Shown here one piece after another: positions 26,575-33,867 of a stretch of DNA of 64,000 nt (position 1 is the first letter of the stretch; each line of letters starts with the position of its first letter). This DNA is from CALMEC01 sp963765105 (GTDB taxonomy: Bacteria > Actinomycetota > Thermoleophilia > Miltoncostaeales > Miltoncostaeaceae). The translations under genes and the position numbers were made by a program. A model generated the notes under the pieces. That model saw only the letters and a program-made list of their open reading frames with translations, ran no database searches and was not told the DNA's origin. The stretch spans positions 992,001 to 1,056,000 of the forward strand of contig CAVXUW010000002.1 in NCBI GenBank assembly GCA_963765105.1, in the 5' to 3' direction.

Positions 26575-27750
26575 TTACGGCTCGTTCTTCGGGGCGCCAC
26601 CCGGCGACGGATCCGACGGTGTTGAGGGGCCGGGGTCCGGCGCGTCTGACCACTGTGCTTGGCACTCACGGCCCTGGACCTCGAGTTGCCGCCAGGCGGC
26701 AGCATCGACCGGCACGACCGACTCGGCGATGGCGAGCGCACCTTCCTCGGTGCCGAACTCCAGAGACGTGACGCGTCCGATTCTGCCGGGGGCAATCTCC
26801 CAGATGGCGGCGTCGCGTCTGCCTTCCGGGTAGCGCGCGAAGACAATCCCTCGTCGTCCCTGAATCGTGACGTCCCGGGGTTCGATCGCAAAGAGCGTTG
26901 CCAGCTCGAAACCGTTCGGGCCGAAATCGCGGACCTCGACCTCGAGCTGGTCACCCGCGTCCCCTTCGCCGACGGCCTGCCGGTCATAGCGAAGGGTGAA
27001 TTGGCTTGCCGCGGGATCCGGCGGAGCGTCTTTGCTGTCGTGAATGACGCCGCTGCGCGAGCCCAGCGCGTCCTCGGGGAGAACCAGCTTGTCATCCACA
27101 CGACGTACCCGCTCGGCCAGCTTCAGCACCTCGGTCTCCGTTGCGCCGCGAAGATCCAGTTGAACGACGTGATCGGGTGAGTCGAGCCAGGCCACTGAGC
27201 TTCCCCACGAGGTGGGCACGATCTGGTTCGAACCACGCAGTGTCGGCCCCACACTGGCGCGCTTACCGGCGACTGTTGCCGGCCGCCATGGGTCCTGTCC
27301 GTATTTCCCGTCGCCGGGGCGATCCTCCAGGACCGCGACCGCGCCGCCCCACGGATCGGATTGACTGAGGTCGCCCCACACGACGAGGCGATCCCCGGAC
27401 CCGGGACCGACGGGTGAGCCAGCTGTGGCAACGGACACTCCGCACGGGCGATAGCCGTCGGGCAGGAATGATGGTGCGTAGTACGGGTTGTCGCCACCGA
27501 GGGGAGAGGCAGTGCGTTGTCCCGGAGTCGCGATGATCAGTGCAACGATCGTCGCGGCGAAGCTGGCGACGGCGACGCTTCCGAGAAGGCCGCGTCGACT
27601 CCATCCGCGCCACCGGGGCATGGACCGCCACCGTGGCGCTTTGCGAGGTGAGCTCGTCGCCTCGGCCAGCGACTTTTCAACTGTTGCGAGGTCGGGCCCC
27701 GGGATTGCGTTCCAGCCGTCTGCCAACCGGCGTTCGAGATCGTCAGGCAT
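26575..27750 (-). CDS. Membrane protein downstream of an ECF sigma factor, probable anti-sigma factor
   Basis: A 391-residue protein with a short cytoplasmic N-terminus (MPDDLERRLADGWNAIPGPD), one membrane helix (LLGSVAVASFAATIVALII, about residues 60-80) and a large extracytoplasmic domain with a Pro-rich end. Its start overlaps the sigma-factor stop by 8 bp, the usual arrangement of an ECF sigma with its anti-sigma. The zinc-binding HxxxCxxC motif of ZAS anti-sigmas is absent, so the role rests on topology and context. Confidence 0.7.
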   Translation of the reverse strand: MPDDLERRLADGWNAIPGPDLATVEKSLAEATSSPRKAPRWRSMPRWRGWSRRGLLGSVAVASFAATIVALIIATPGQRTASPLGGDNPYYAPSFLPDGYRPCGVSVATAGSPVGPGSGDRLVVWGDLSQSDPWGGAVAVLEDRPGDGKYGQDPWRPATVAGKRASVGPTLRGSNQIVPTSWGSSVAWLDSPDHVVQLDLRGATETEVLKLAERVRRVDDKLVLPEDALGSRSGVIHDSKDAPPDPAASQFTLRYDRQAVGEGDAGDQLEVEVRDFGPNGFELATLFAIEPRDVTIQGRRGIVFARYPEGRRDAAIWEIAPGRIGRVTSLEFGTEEGALAIAESVVPVDAAAWRQLEVQGRECQAQWSDAPDPGPSTPSDPSPGGAPKNEP

Positions 27751-28273
27751 TGTCGTCCCCCAAGAGGCCGCGAAGTTGATCCATTCCTCGCCGCAGTCGT
27801 GACGCGACGGTGCCGAGTGGTATTCCCAACGATTCGGCAATCTCGGTGGGTGTGAACTCCAGCCAGAAGCGCATCACCAACGGGATGCGCCGGTCGGGCG
27901 TCAAGGCGGCCACCGATGTCATGAGCCGAGGGTCGGCGATGGGATGGTCGGCCCATTCGATCGCCTGATCCGGATCGAGTGCTTCGAGTCGTCGCTCACG
28001 GCGCATCACGTCGATCGCACGGTTGGCGGCAACGCGACGCACCCACCCGCCGAATGACATGTCGTCGTCCATTGCAGGAGGCGACGTGAGCGCCTTCTCG
28101 AAAGCATCCTGGGCGATATCGTCGGCCATCGCGCGATTGCCCGTGATGGCAAACGCTGCACGCCAGGCGGTGGGCCAGTGTTCGCGAAACAGATCTGCGA
28201 AGTCCTCGTCGGATCCGGTGCACGCGCGTGCGAACCGCTCACGGTCACGATCGATGGTCATTGCTACGGTCAC
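27743..28273 (-). CDS. ECF-type RNA polymerase sigma factor
   Basis: A 176-residue group 4 sigma factor. Region 2 runs from FADLFREHWPTAWRAAFAI through ADDIAQDAFEKAL, and region 4 has ALTPDRRIPLVMRFWLEFT followed by the helix-turn-helix TEIAESLGIPLGTVASRLRRG. Starts at GTG 28273 or ATG 28261 both fit. It is co-transcribed with the membrane protein at 26575 and divergent from the cyclase gene. The signal it responds to is unknown. Confidence 0.92.
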   Translation of the reverse strand: MTVAMTIDRDRERFARACTGSDEDFADLFREHWPTAWRAAFAITGNRAMADDIAQDAFEKALTSPPAMDDDMSFGGWVRRVAANRAIDVMRRERRLEALDPDQAIEWADHPIADPRLMTSVAALTPDRRIPLVMRFWLEFTPTEIAESLGIPLGTVASRLRRGMDQLRGLLGDDNA

Positions 28274-28334
28274 ACATGGATAACGAACGAACCCCCCGGA
28301 GATATCCCGCGCCGGTCCGTCGGACGTTCCGCGT

Positions 28335-28340
28335 TAGCAT
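28335..28340 (+). promoter_or_regulatory. Predicted -10 box (TAGCAT), leaderless start
   Basis: TAGCAT ends 6 nt before the ATG at 28347 of the cyclase-family gene. Confidence 0.5.
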
Positions 28341-28346
28341 CGGAAC

Positions 28347-28994
28347 ATGCCAATAGTCGACCTGAGCCACACCATCGAGGACGGAATGGTGACCTACCCG
28401 GGATTGCCCGCACCCTACATCTGCGATTTCCTCAGTCGTGAGGCGTCGCGCGAGCGCTACGCCCCCGGCACCGAGTTCCAGATGGGCAAGATCGAGATGG
28501 TCTCGAACACGGGGACCTATCTCGACTGTCCGTTTCATCGCTACGCCGATGGTGAGGACCTCGCCGATGTCGGTTTGGAGCGTCTTGTGGAGCTTCCCGG
28601 GCTCGTCGTGCGTGTCTCTCAGCGGGCGATCGACGTGGACGTCTTCGCCGGGCTCGAGGTTCGGGGGTGTGCGGTGCTCGTTCACACCGGGTGGGACGTT
28701 CACTGGCGCACGGAGCGCTACGGACACGACAGCCCGTTTCTCACGGCTGCCGCAGCCGAGTGCCTTCGTGAGAAGGGTGCCGCGCTGGTGGGTATCGATT
28801 CGCTCAACATCGACGACACGGGCGACGGAACGCGGCCGGTTCATACCGCTCTGCTGGGCGCCGGCATTCCGATCGTGGAACACATGACGCGCCTCGGCGA
28901 CCTCCCGGACACCCGGTTTCGCTTTACCGCCGCCCCGCCGAAGGTCCGCGGCATGGGGACGTTCCCTGTGCGCGCTTTTGCCGTGTTCGGCTAG
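28347..28994 (+). CDS. Cyclase-family (KynB-like) hydrolase with altered metal motif
   Basis: A 215-residue member of the cyclase/arylformamidase fold, opening VDLSHTIEDGMVTYPG. The metal motif HxGTHxDxPxH of KynB reads NTGTYLDCPFH here (about residues 51-61), so two His ligands are Asn and Tyr while Asp and the last His remain. The later VEHM region keeps the Glu-His. The reaction is therefore uncertain, and arylformamidase activity should not be assumed. It is divergent from the ECF sigma gene; its end overlaps the convergent GNAT gene by 4 bp. Confidence 0.8.
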   Translation: MPIVDLSHTIEDGMVTYPGLPAPYICDFLSREASRERYAPGTEFQMGKIEMVSNTGTYLDCPFHRYADGEDLADVGLERLVELPGLVVRVSQRAIDVDVFAGLEVRGCAVLVHTGWDVHWRTERYGHDSPFLTAAAAECLREKGAALVGIDSLNIDDTGDGTRPVHTALLGAGIPIVEHMTRLGDLPDTRFRFTAAPPKVRGMGTFPVRAFAVFG

Positions 28995-29668
28995 CGACGA
29001 ATCAACGACACCGAACGCGTTCGCTGACGAAAGCCCTGTTTCTCCCAAAAGGCGATGTCGTCGGCGGTGTCGTTGACTTCACACACGAGGTGGCTCCCCA
29101 CGGCGTCGCGGACCGCGACCGCGATCTCTCCGAGAAGGGCGCGGGCGATGCCTTGCCGGCGCTCATCAGGGACGACGCCGATCCAGTTGATCCAGCCGTC
29201 GGGAAGTGCCGCCTGGGCAAAACCGACGATCTCATCACCGCGCCGGGCGGCAACGAAAGCGCCCCACCCCGCGGCCGTCTCAAAACCGGTGGGCGCGCCA
29301 ACCTCGCGGTAGAACGGGAAGCCGGCCATCGCCAGACTCTCGGCGCGTGTGAACGACTCGGCCCAGTCGTTCGAGTACGGGCCAAGAACCACCCCCGGGG
29401 GCGGCGGGTCCTTGCGAAAACCGTCGAGGCGTCGGGCCATGATCACCGTCGTGGCATAGGGCTCAAACCCCTGCCCCTGGAGCATCCCCGTGAGCGCGTC
29501 ATCTGGTGCGAGCGCGGCGTCGAGGGGCCCGTCACCCAGCTCTGCGATGAGACGCGCAAGGGCTGCAGGGTCGTCCGCACGTAGCTGATCCAGCCGTGTC
29601 GCCTTGGCGCTCGGGGACGCACCAGGGTGACATGACGCGCCCTCAACGCTGACGGGTCCAGTGCTCAT
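28991..29668 (-). CDS. GNAT-family N-acetyltransferase
   Basis: A 225-residue protein. The C-terminal 120 residues form the acetyltransferase domain, with the acetyl-CoA loop VVPDERRQGIARALL and the closing NDTADDIAFWEKQGFRQR. The N-terminal 90 residues are a weakly similar half and may be a degenerate second GNAT repeat. The substrate is unknown. It lies between cyclase (convergent, 4-bp overlap) and cysE (divergent). Confidence 0.85.
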   Translation of the reverse strand: MSTGPVSVEGASCHPGASPSAKATRLDQLRADDPAALARLIAELGDGPLDAALAPDDALTGMLQGQGFEPYATTVIMARRLDGFRKDPPPPGVVLGPYSNDWAESFTRAESLAMAGFPFYREVGAPTGFETAAGWGAFVAARRGDEIVGFAQAALPDGWINWIGVVPDERRQGIARALLGEIAVAVRDAVGSHLVCEVNDTADDIAFWEKQGFRQRTRSVSLIRR

Positions 29669-29718
29669 CGGTACCTTTCGGGAGTGTGCGCCATCGCGGA
29701 TGCAATACTAACCACCGT

Positions 29719-30507
29719 ATGGCGAAGTCACCGGCAGACCGACTGAACGGCGCGATCACCACCTTTCGGCGCGATGTGGAGGTTGCGCGTGAGCGTGACC
29801 CCGCCGCGCGATCGACGCTGGAGGTGGTCACCTCGTACCCGGGGCTCCACGCGATTTGGATGCATCGCCTGGCTCACCGGCTCTACCGACGGGGACTGCG
29901 CCTTCCCGCCCGGTGGGTCAGTCAGATCTCCCGTTTTCTCACCGGTATCGAGATCCACCCTGGCGCGCGTATCGGTCCGGGGCTCTTCATCGATCACGGG
30001 ATGGGCATCGTCATCGGTGAGACCACGGAGATTGGCGAAGACGTCACCATCTATCAGGGCGTCACGTTGGGCGGTACCGGGAAAGAGGTCGGCAAACGCC
30101 ACCCCACCGTGCAGGACGGGGCCATCATCGGCACCGGGGCTCAGGTGCTTGGGTCGGTTCAGATCGGTGAAGGTGCGAAGGTCGGGGCCGGTTCGATTGT
30201 GATCAAAGATGTCCCGCCCAACTCAACGGTTGTGGGCAACCCCGGTCGCGCCGTCGTCGTTGACGGGCAGCGTGTCGACCCGAACGAGCTTCATCACCCC
30301 ACCCTGGAGCACACACGACTTCCCGACCCGATCGCTGAGGCCATGGCCTGCCTCGTGCGGCGCGTCACGGAGCTGGAGGACGACCTCGCCGACATGCGCG
30401 CCGGCCGGCCCGCTCGTCAGCGCCACAACGGTGAGAACGACTGCCTTCCCACCGCGCAAGAGGAGATCGCCGGAATCCTGGGTCTCAACGGAGGCAGCGG
30501 AATCTAG
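29719..30507 (+). CDS. cysE: Serine O-acetyltransferase
   Basis: Forms O-acetylserine for CysK. The 262-residue protein has an N-terminal helical part, then the left-handed beta-helix made of hexapeptide repeats (IEIHPGARIGPGLFIDHGMG onward) with the catalytic His-Asp in IDHGMGIVIGET and the TLGGTGK segment. The C-terminal 80 residues form an extended, charged tail. ATG 29719 begins MAKSPADRL; an upstream in-frame start at 29686 has no support. It is divergent from the GNAT gene. Confidence 0.94.
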   Translation: MAKSPADRLNGAITTFRRDVEVARERDPAARSTLEVVTSYPGLHAIWMHRLAHRLYRRGLRLPARWVSQISRFLTGIEIHPGARIGPGLFIDHGMGIVIGETTEIGEDVTIYQGVTLGGTGKEVGKRHPTVQDGAIIGTGAQVLGSVQIGEGAKVGAGSIVIKDVPPNSTVVGNPGRAVVVDGQRVDPNELHHPTLEHTRLPDPIAEAMACLVRRVTELEDDLADMRAGRPARQRHNGENDCLPTAQEEIAGILGLNGGSGI

Positions 30508-30527
30508 GCGTGATGACCGGTGCGGTG

Positions 30528-31883
30528 CTACCGGATGAGGTTCGGTTCCATCGTTGCTGGTTCGTGACCGGGATCGTGTCCTTGGGCCCGTCGGATGTCG
30601 CGCAGCTGTTGGGCGATGGCGGCGCGCCAACCGTCATCCTTGGCCTGCAATGGCTCGACACGCCGCCCCTGCATCATCTCGACAAAGGCCCGAGCCAAGT
30701 CGGGGTCAAAGTGCTGGCCGGCATCAGCGTGGATGCGCCCCAATGCATCGTCGAAGCTCATCGCCTGACGATACGGGCGATTCGACGTCATGGCGTCGAA
30801 TGCATCGACAATGGCCACAATCGATGCTTCCATCGGGATCTCTTCCCCAGGCAGCAAGTAGTAGCCGCTTCCGTCCGCACGCTCGTGGTGGTAGCGGATC
30901 GCGGGAGTGAGGCCGCGTGTGAGGCTGAGACCGCTGAGAAGTTCGGCGGCAACCGCCGGGTGGCGCCGCATAACCTCCCACTCCTCATTTGTCAGACCGG
31001 CGCCCTTTTGCAGAATGGCGTCGTCGACGGCGACCTTGCCGATGTCGTGAAGACGCCCCGCCCAGCGGAGATCACGAACATGCTTCGTCCCGAGTCCGAT
31101 TGCTTCGCCGAGGCGTCCGGCAAGATCTCCGACACGCTCGGAGTGAGCTGCAGTGGACGGATCCTTGGCGTCAATGATCGCAACGAGTGCGCGGAGGGTC
31201 TGTCCCGTTTCCCGTGCGAGCAATCGGGCGCGCTTCAAGGCGAGGAAGACGGCGAAGAGAAGAGGGGCCAGAAAGATGAGAAATGACGGCGCTTCGGTGA
31301 CCACCAGTGTGATGGCGGCCGCGAGACACGCCTCCATCACGTACGCCAGAAAGTCGGCCGGCGGAAGCCATGCCAGCGGCCGGAGCGTCTGGCCCGACAG
31401 GAACGTCATCGTCAATCCCGGAGGGATCAAGTTCAGTGGGATGTACACGGCGAGGACGGCGACGACGGCAAGGTAGGTGGAGTGCCCAAGCGTGTTTCCT
31501 GCTTGGACCGCGTGGAACACACTTCCTGCCGCAAGGGTGCAGAACGCAGCGGCTGCGGAATTCAGGGCGACGTGAAGAGGGCGTGCGCGGAGGAACAACT
31601 CGCCAATCGCGGAACCGATGCAGGCGACCAAGGTGGCCCACCCGGGAGTCAAGAGCATGGCCGCACAGAGGTGAGCGGTGGTGGCGAAGCTAAACGCCTG
31701 CACCCCGTCCTCCAGGTCACCGGTGATTGTCGCGATCTCACCAACGGCTGCTGCTGCGATCAGGGCGATTGCCAACCACCAGTTGGGTGTCGGGCCGTCG
31801 ATAACGCTGCCGATTGCGAGGGCGCACGCGACAACGCCTCCGAGGATCGTGGATGCGAAAATGATTCTGAGGCCGCGATTCAT
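30528..31883 (-). CDS. Membrane HD-GYP-type cyclic-di-GMP phosphodiesterase
   Basis: A 451-residue protein. Residues 1-215 contain about eight hydrophobic helices resembling a 7TM/MASE-like sensor, and residues 230-420 form an HD-GYP domain. The HD pair is H279-D280 in LHDIGKV, and HHE lies at 332-334. The GYP motif reads GSGYY at 338-342, a conservative change. The metal ligands look intact, so activity on cyclic di-GMP is likely. The ATG at 31883 overlaps the upstream DUF5317 stop by 4 bp, so the two are translated as a pair. Last gene of the one-strand cluster that carries the two short peptides. Confidence 0.88.
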   Translation of the reverse strand: MNRGLRIIFASTILGGVVACALAIGSVIDGPTPNWWLAIALIAAAAVGEIATITGDLEDGVQAFSFATTAHLCAAMLLTPGWATLVACIGSAIGELFLRARPLHVALNSAAAAFCTLAAGSVFHAVQAGNTLGHSTYLAVVAVLAVYIPLNLIPPGLTMTFLSGQTLRPLAWLPPADFLAYVMEACLAAAITLVVTEAPSFLIFLAPLLFAVFLALKRARLLARETGQTLRALVAIIDAKDPSTAAHSERVGDLAGRLGEAIGLGTKHVRDLRWAGRLHDIGKVAVDDAILQKGAGLTNEEWEVMRRHPAVAAELLSGLSLTRGLTPAIRYHHERADGSGYYLLPGEEIPMEASIVAIVDAFDAMTSNRPYRQAMSFDDALGRIHADAGQHFDPDLARAFVEMMQGRRVEPLQAKDDGWRAAIAQQLRDIRRAQGHDPGHEPATMEPNLIR

Positions 31884-33475
31884 GCGGTCACCTCGATCGG
31901 GACGACGCGCTGACCGATGGTCGATGCCATGGTCACGATTCCGAGACCAATGAGCGGAACGCTTGCCGCCCAGGCAATCTCGGGGGCGCTTCGTGTTCCG
32001 GCGACGGCGCCGAGTGCTGCACCACCGACGAGGGCGAACCATCCAATCGTCACCAGTGACGGCGAGAGCGAGCGCGCCACCAGCCAAACCGCCCCTCCGA
32101 CGGATAGACCGAGAACGAGTGCTGAGCCGACCACCGTCATCGGAACGTGTGACGAGGCAACGAGACCTACGCTCATTCCCATGAAAACGAGCATGAGTCC
32201 CAGCGCCCGTGGATTGCTGCCTGATGTGAGCTGGGATGCCATGAGGAGTCCGGCCAGTAGTCCCACGGCGAAGGCGCCGGCGACGATTCCCAGACTCCAG
32301 ACTCCCAATTCGAGTCGGGTTACACTCACCAAGGGAGCGGCCACAGCAGCGCTGCCAAGCGCAGTGCAGGCCAGCGTAAGCGGTGCCATGAGGTCCAGGT
32401 CATCGGGCGTGGCCGGCCGGCGAGGCTCGTGGCGTCGTCGTGCCAGCGGCAGACAGGTGAACGCCCAGATGATCATTGCGGCACCCACAACGGCGAGCGT
32501 GGTCGCAAGACCGAGTGTTCCTAGCATCGCGGTGCCGAGGCTGATTCCCGCGGCAGCCGTCCCGATTCTCACAACCATCGGTCCGAGGGAATCGGCACCG
32601 CTGCTGGTGCTGATCGGCGCCAGTCGGATCATCGCCACGGCTGCGATCGTTGCGACGGCCGCAGCAAGAGGGAGCGCAACATCAATCGTCAGGGCGGTCA
32701 GAGCGATCGCGACGCACCCGATGGTCATGATGACCGTCGCCAGGCGATGCGCACTGTCCTGCGGGAGGAGCAGCGCCAGCGAGGCCGTCACCAACACCGT
32801 CGCCGCGACGAGGGAACGCGTCGAGGCGAGGATGTGGCCAAGGGTCGCTGCGATGGCTGCCCATGCGGCGACATGGATGAACACCGGGCGTGCAGACGCC
32901 TGTGCGGTCGCGCGAACCGCGTCGATCATGCTGCGTCGGGTGGGAGCGTCGGACGGTGGGCTGACCGTGAGGCGCGCGATGGCCCAGACGATGCCAACGG
33001 CCAGGAGAAGGTCACCAATGCTGAAGGCGTTGGCCAAGGGAAACCATGGGGGAAGGGCCATGACATCCCCCAGAATCAGCAGGCGGTCGGCCGTCGGGTC
33101 GGTGTTGAGATGGAAGTCCTTGGTCTGGGTGAGTCCAAAGATGAGTTCCTGCGCGTGAGGGTCGGTGGGCATTACCCCGCCATTGGCGGCAATGGCAACG
33201 AAGTTGCTGGTCGCGCCGAGGGCCAGCAGAGACAGCCCGGCGGTCCGGTTGAGCGCCAAGAACAGGAGCACCGGTACGTAGGTGAGTACGTGTGCAACCT
33301 TGACCGTTCCGGCGGGAATAGCTCCGCCGGCAGGCGTGAAGAGAATGAGTTGCGCAGCGAGGCCCAACCAGATGAGCCACAGGAAGCGAAACTCGTAGTC
33401 GATCAGCCGTCCCAGCCGTCCACCGAGTGCCCAGAGGAGGGCGAGGGCGGGGAGGCACGCAATGAGCATGAACAT
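31880..33475 (-). CDS. DUF5317 domain fused to an MFS-like membrane domain
   Basis: A 531-residue polytopic protein. The first 170 residues match the DUF5317 pattern: four or five helices, the loop NFVAIAANGGVMP and the closing PLANAFSIGDLLLAVG. The remaining 340 residues hold about ten more helices with a transporter-like look and no sequence motif I can name. DUF5317 proteins have no known function to my knowledge. The start is ATG 33475 or 33469. It is coupled by ATGA to the HD-GYP gene and follows the two 34-residue peptides by 79 bp. Confidence 0.75.
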   Translation of the reverse strand: MFMLIACLPALALLWALGGRLGRLIDYEFRFLWLIWLGLAAQLILFTPAGGAIPAGTVKVAHVLTYVPVLLFLALNRTAGLSLLALGATSNFVAIAANGGVMPTDPHAQELIFGLTQTKDFHLNTDPTADRLLILGDVMALPPWFPLANAFSIGDLLLAVGIVWAIARLTVSPPSDAPTRRSMIDAVRATAQASARPVFIHVAAWAAIAATLGHILASTRSLVAATVLVTASLALLLPQDSAHRLATVIMTIGCVAIALTALTIDVALPLAAAVATIAAVAMIRLAPISTSSGADSLGPMVVRIGTAAAGISLGTAMLGTLGLATTLAVVGAAMIIWAFTCLPLARRRHEPRRPATPDDLDLMAPLTLACTALGSAAVAAPLVSVTRLELGVWSLGIVAGAFAVGLLAGLLMASQLTSGSNPRALGLMLVFMGMSVGLVASSHVPMTVVGSALVLGLSVGGAVWLVARSLSPSLVTIGWFALVGGAALGAVAGTRSAPEIAWAASVPLIGLGIVTMASTIGQRVVPIEVTA

Positions 33476-33554
33476 GGGAGTTCAGCTCTGCTATCGGAGT
33501 GTGGGGGTCTGCGGCCGAGGCCGCAAACCCCACTCGTGACGAGTTACTCCGCGG

Positions 33555-33659
33555 CTACCGGAACTTGCGACCGGCGCCTGATGCGACGAGCAGGGCACTG
33601 AGCGAGCTGAGTGCCATGGCAAGCCGGAAAGTACGAGGAAATCGTGCGAAATGACGCAT
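33555..33659 (-). CDS. 34-residue peptide, second of a tandem paralogous pair
   Basis: Short reading frame of 34 codons plus TAG. It starts at ATG 33659, with AGGAGG 8 nt upstream (complement of 33668-33673) that overlaps the stop codon of the first peptide. The product has a basic N-terminus beginning MRHFARF, a hydrophobic middle and the tail VASGAGRKFR. It aligns without gaps to the peptide at 33672-33776 (MRH at the start, ASGAG then x-K-aromatic at the end). It belongs to no family I know. Conserved length, matching ends and perfect ribosome sites argue that it is a real gene, probably exported or membrane-associated. Confidence 0.75.
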   Translation of the reverse strand: MRHFARFPRTFRLAMALSSLSALLVASGAGRKFR

Positions 33660-33671
33660 GGAGACTTCCTC

Positions 33672-33776
33672 CTACCACCACTTGGCGCCGGCGCCAGAGG
33701 CGACAGCGACGGCGAACAGGGACGCGGCCGCAACAGCGACTCGCGCCACACGACCGTAGCGGGAAAGATGACGCAT
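33672..33776 (-). CDS. 34-residue peptide, first of a tandem paralogous pair
   Basis: Short reading frame of 34 codons plus TAG, with GGAGG exactly 7 nt before the ATG at 33776. The product begins MRHLSRYGR, has a hydrophobic Ala/Val stretch and ends ASGAGAKWW. Length and both ends match the next peptide gene 12 bp downstream, so the two arose by duplication. It lies between a GGDEF/HD protein and a DUF5317/HD-GYP pair, all on one strand. A secreted signal or a small membrane partner is possible; this is inference. Confidence 0.78.
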   Translation of the reverse strand: MRHLSRYGRVARVAVAAASLFAVAVASGAGAKWW

Positions 33777-33840
33777 AACGCAACCTCCGTGTTGGTTATC
33801 GTGCCGGGGGAGTTGGCACATATCCCCTTATCGGATGTTT

Positions 33841-33856
33841 CTTGAGAAAACTTGAG
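33841..33856 (-). promoter_or_regulatory. Two CTCAAG direct repeats, 10-bp spacing, upstream of the peptide genes
   Basis: On the minus strand CTCAAG-TTTT-CTCAAG (written CTTGAG twice on the plus strand) lies about 65-80 bp before the first peptide. One-turn spacing is typical of tandem activator sites. The downstream copy is also followed after 18 nt by TATGTG, a possible -10. Confidence 0.4.
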
Positions 33857-33867
33857 CTTTTGCTGTT

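Noticed and set aside
31917..33158. 413-codon plus-strand frame opposite the DUF5317 fusion
   Set aside because: Its composition (Arg/Pro/Ser/Thr) and lack of motifs mark it as a shadow; the minus strand gives coherent membrane helices.
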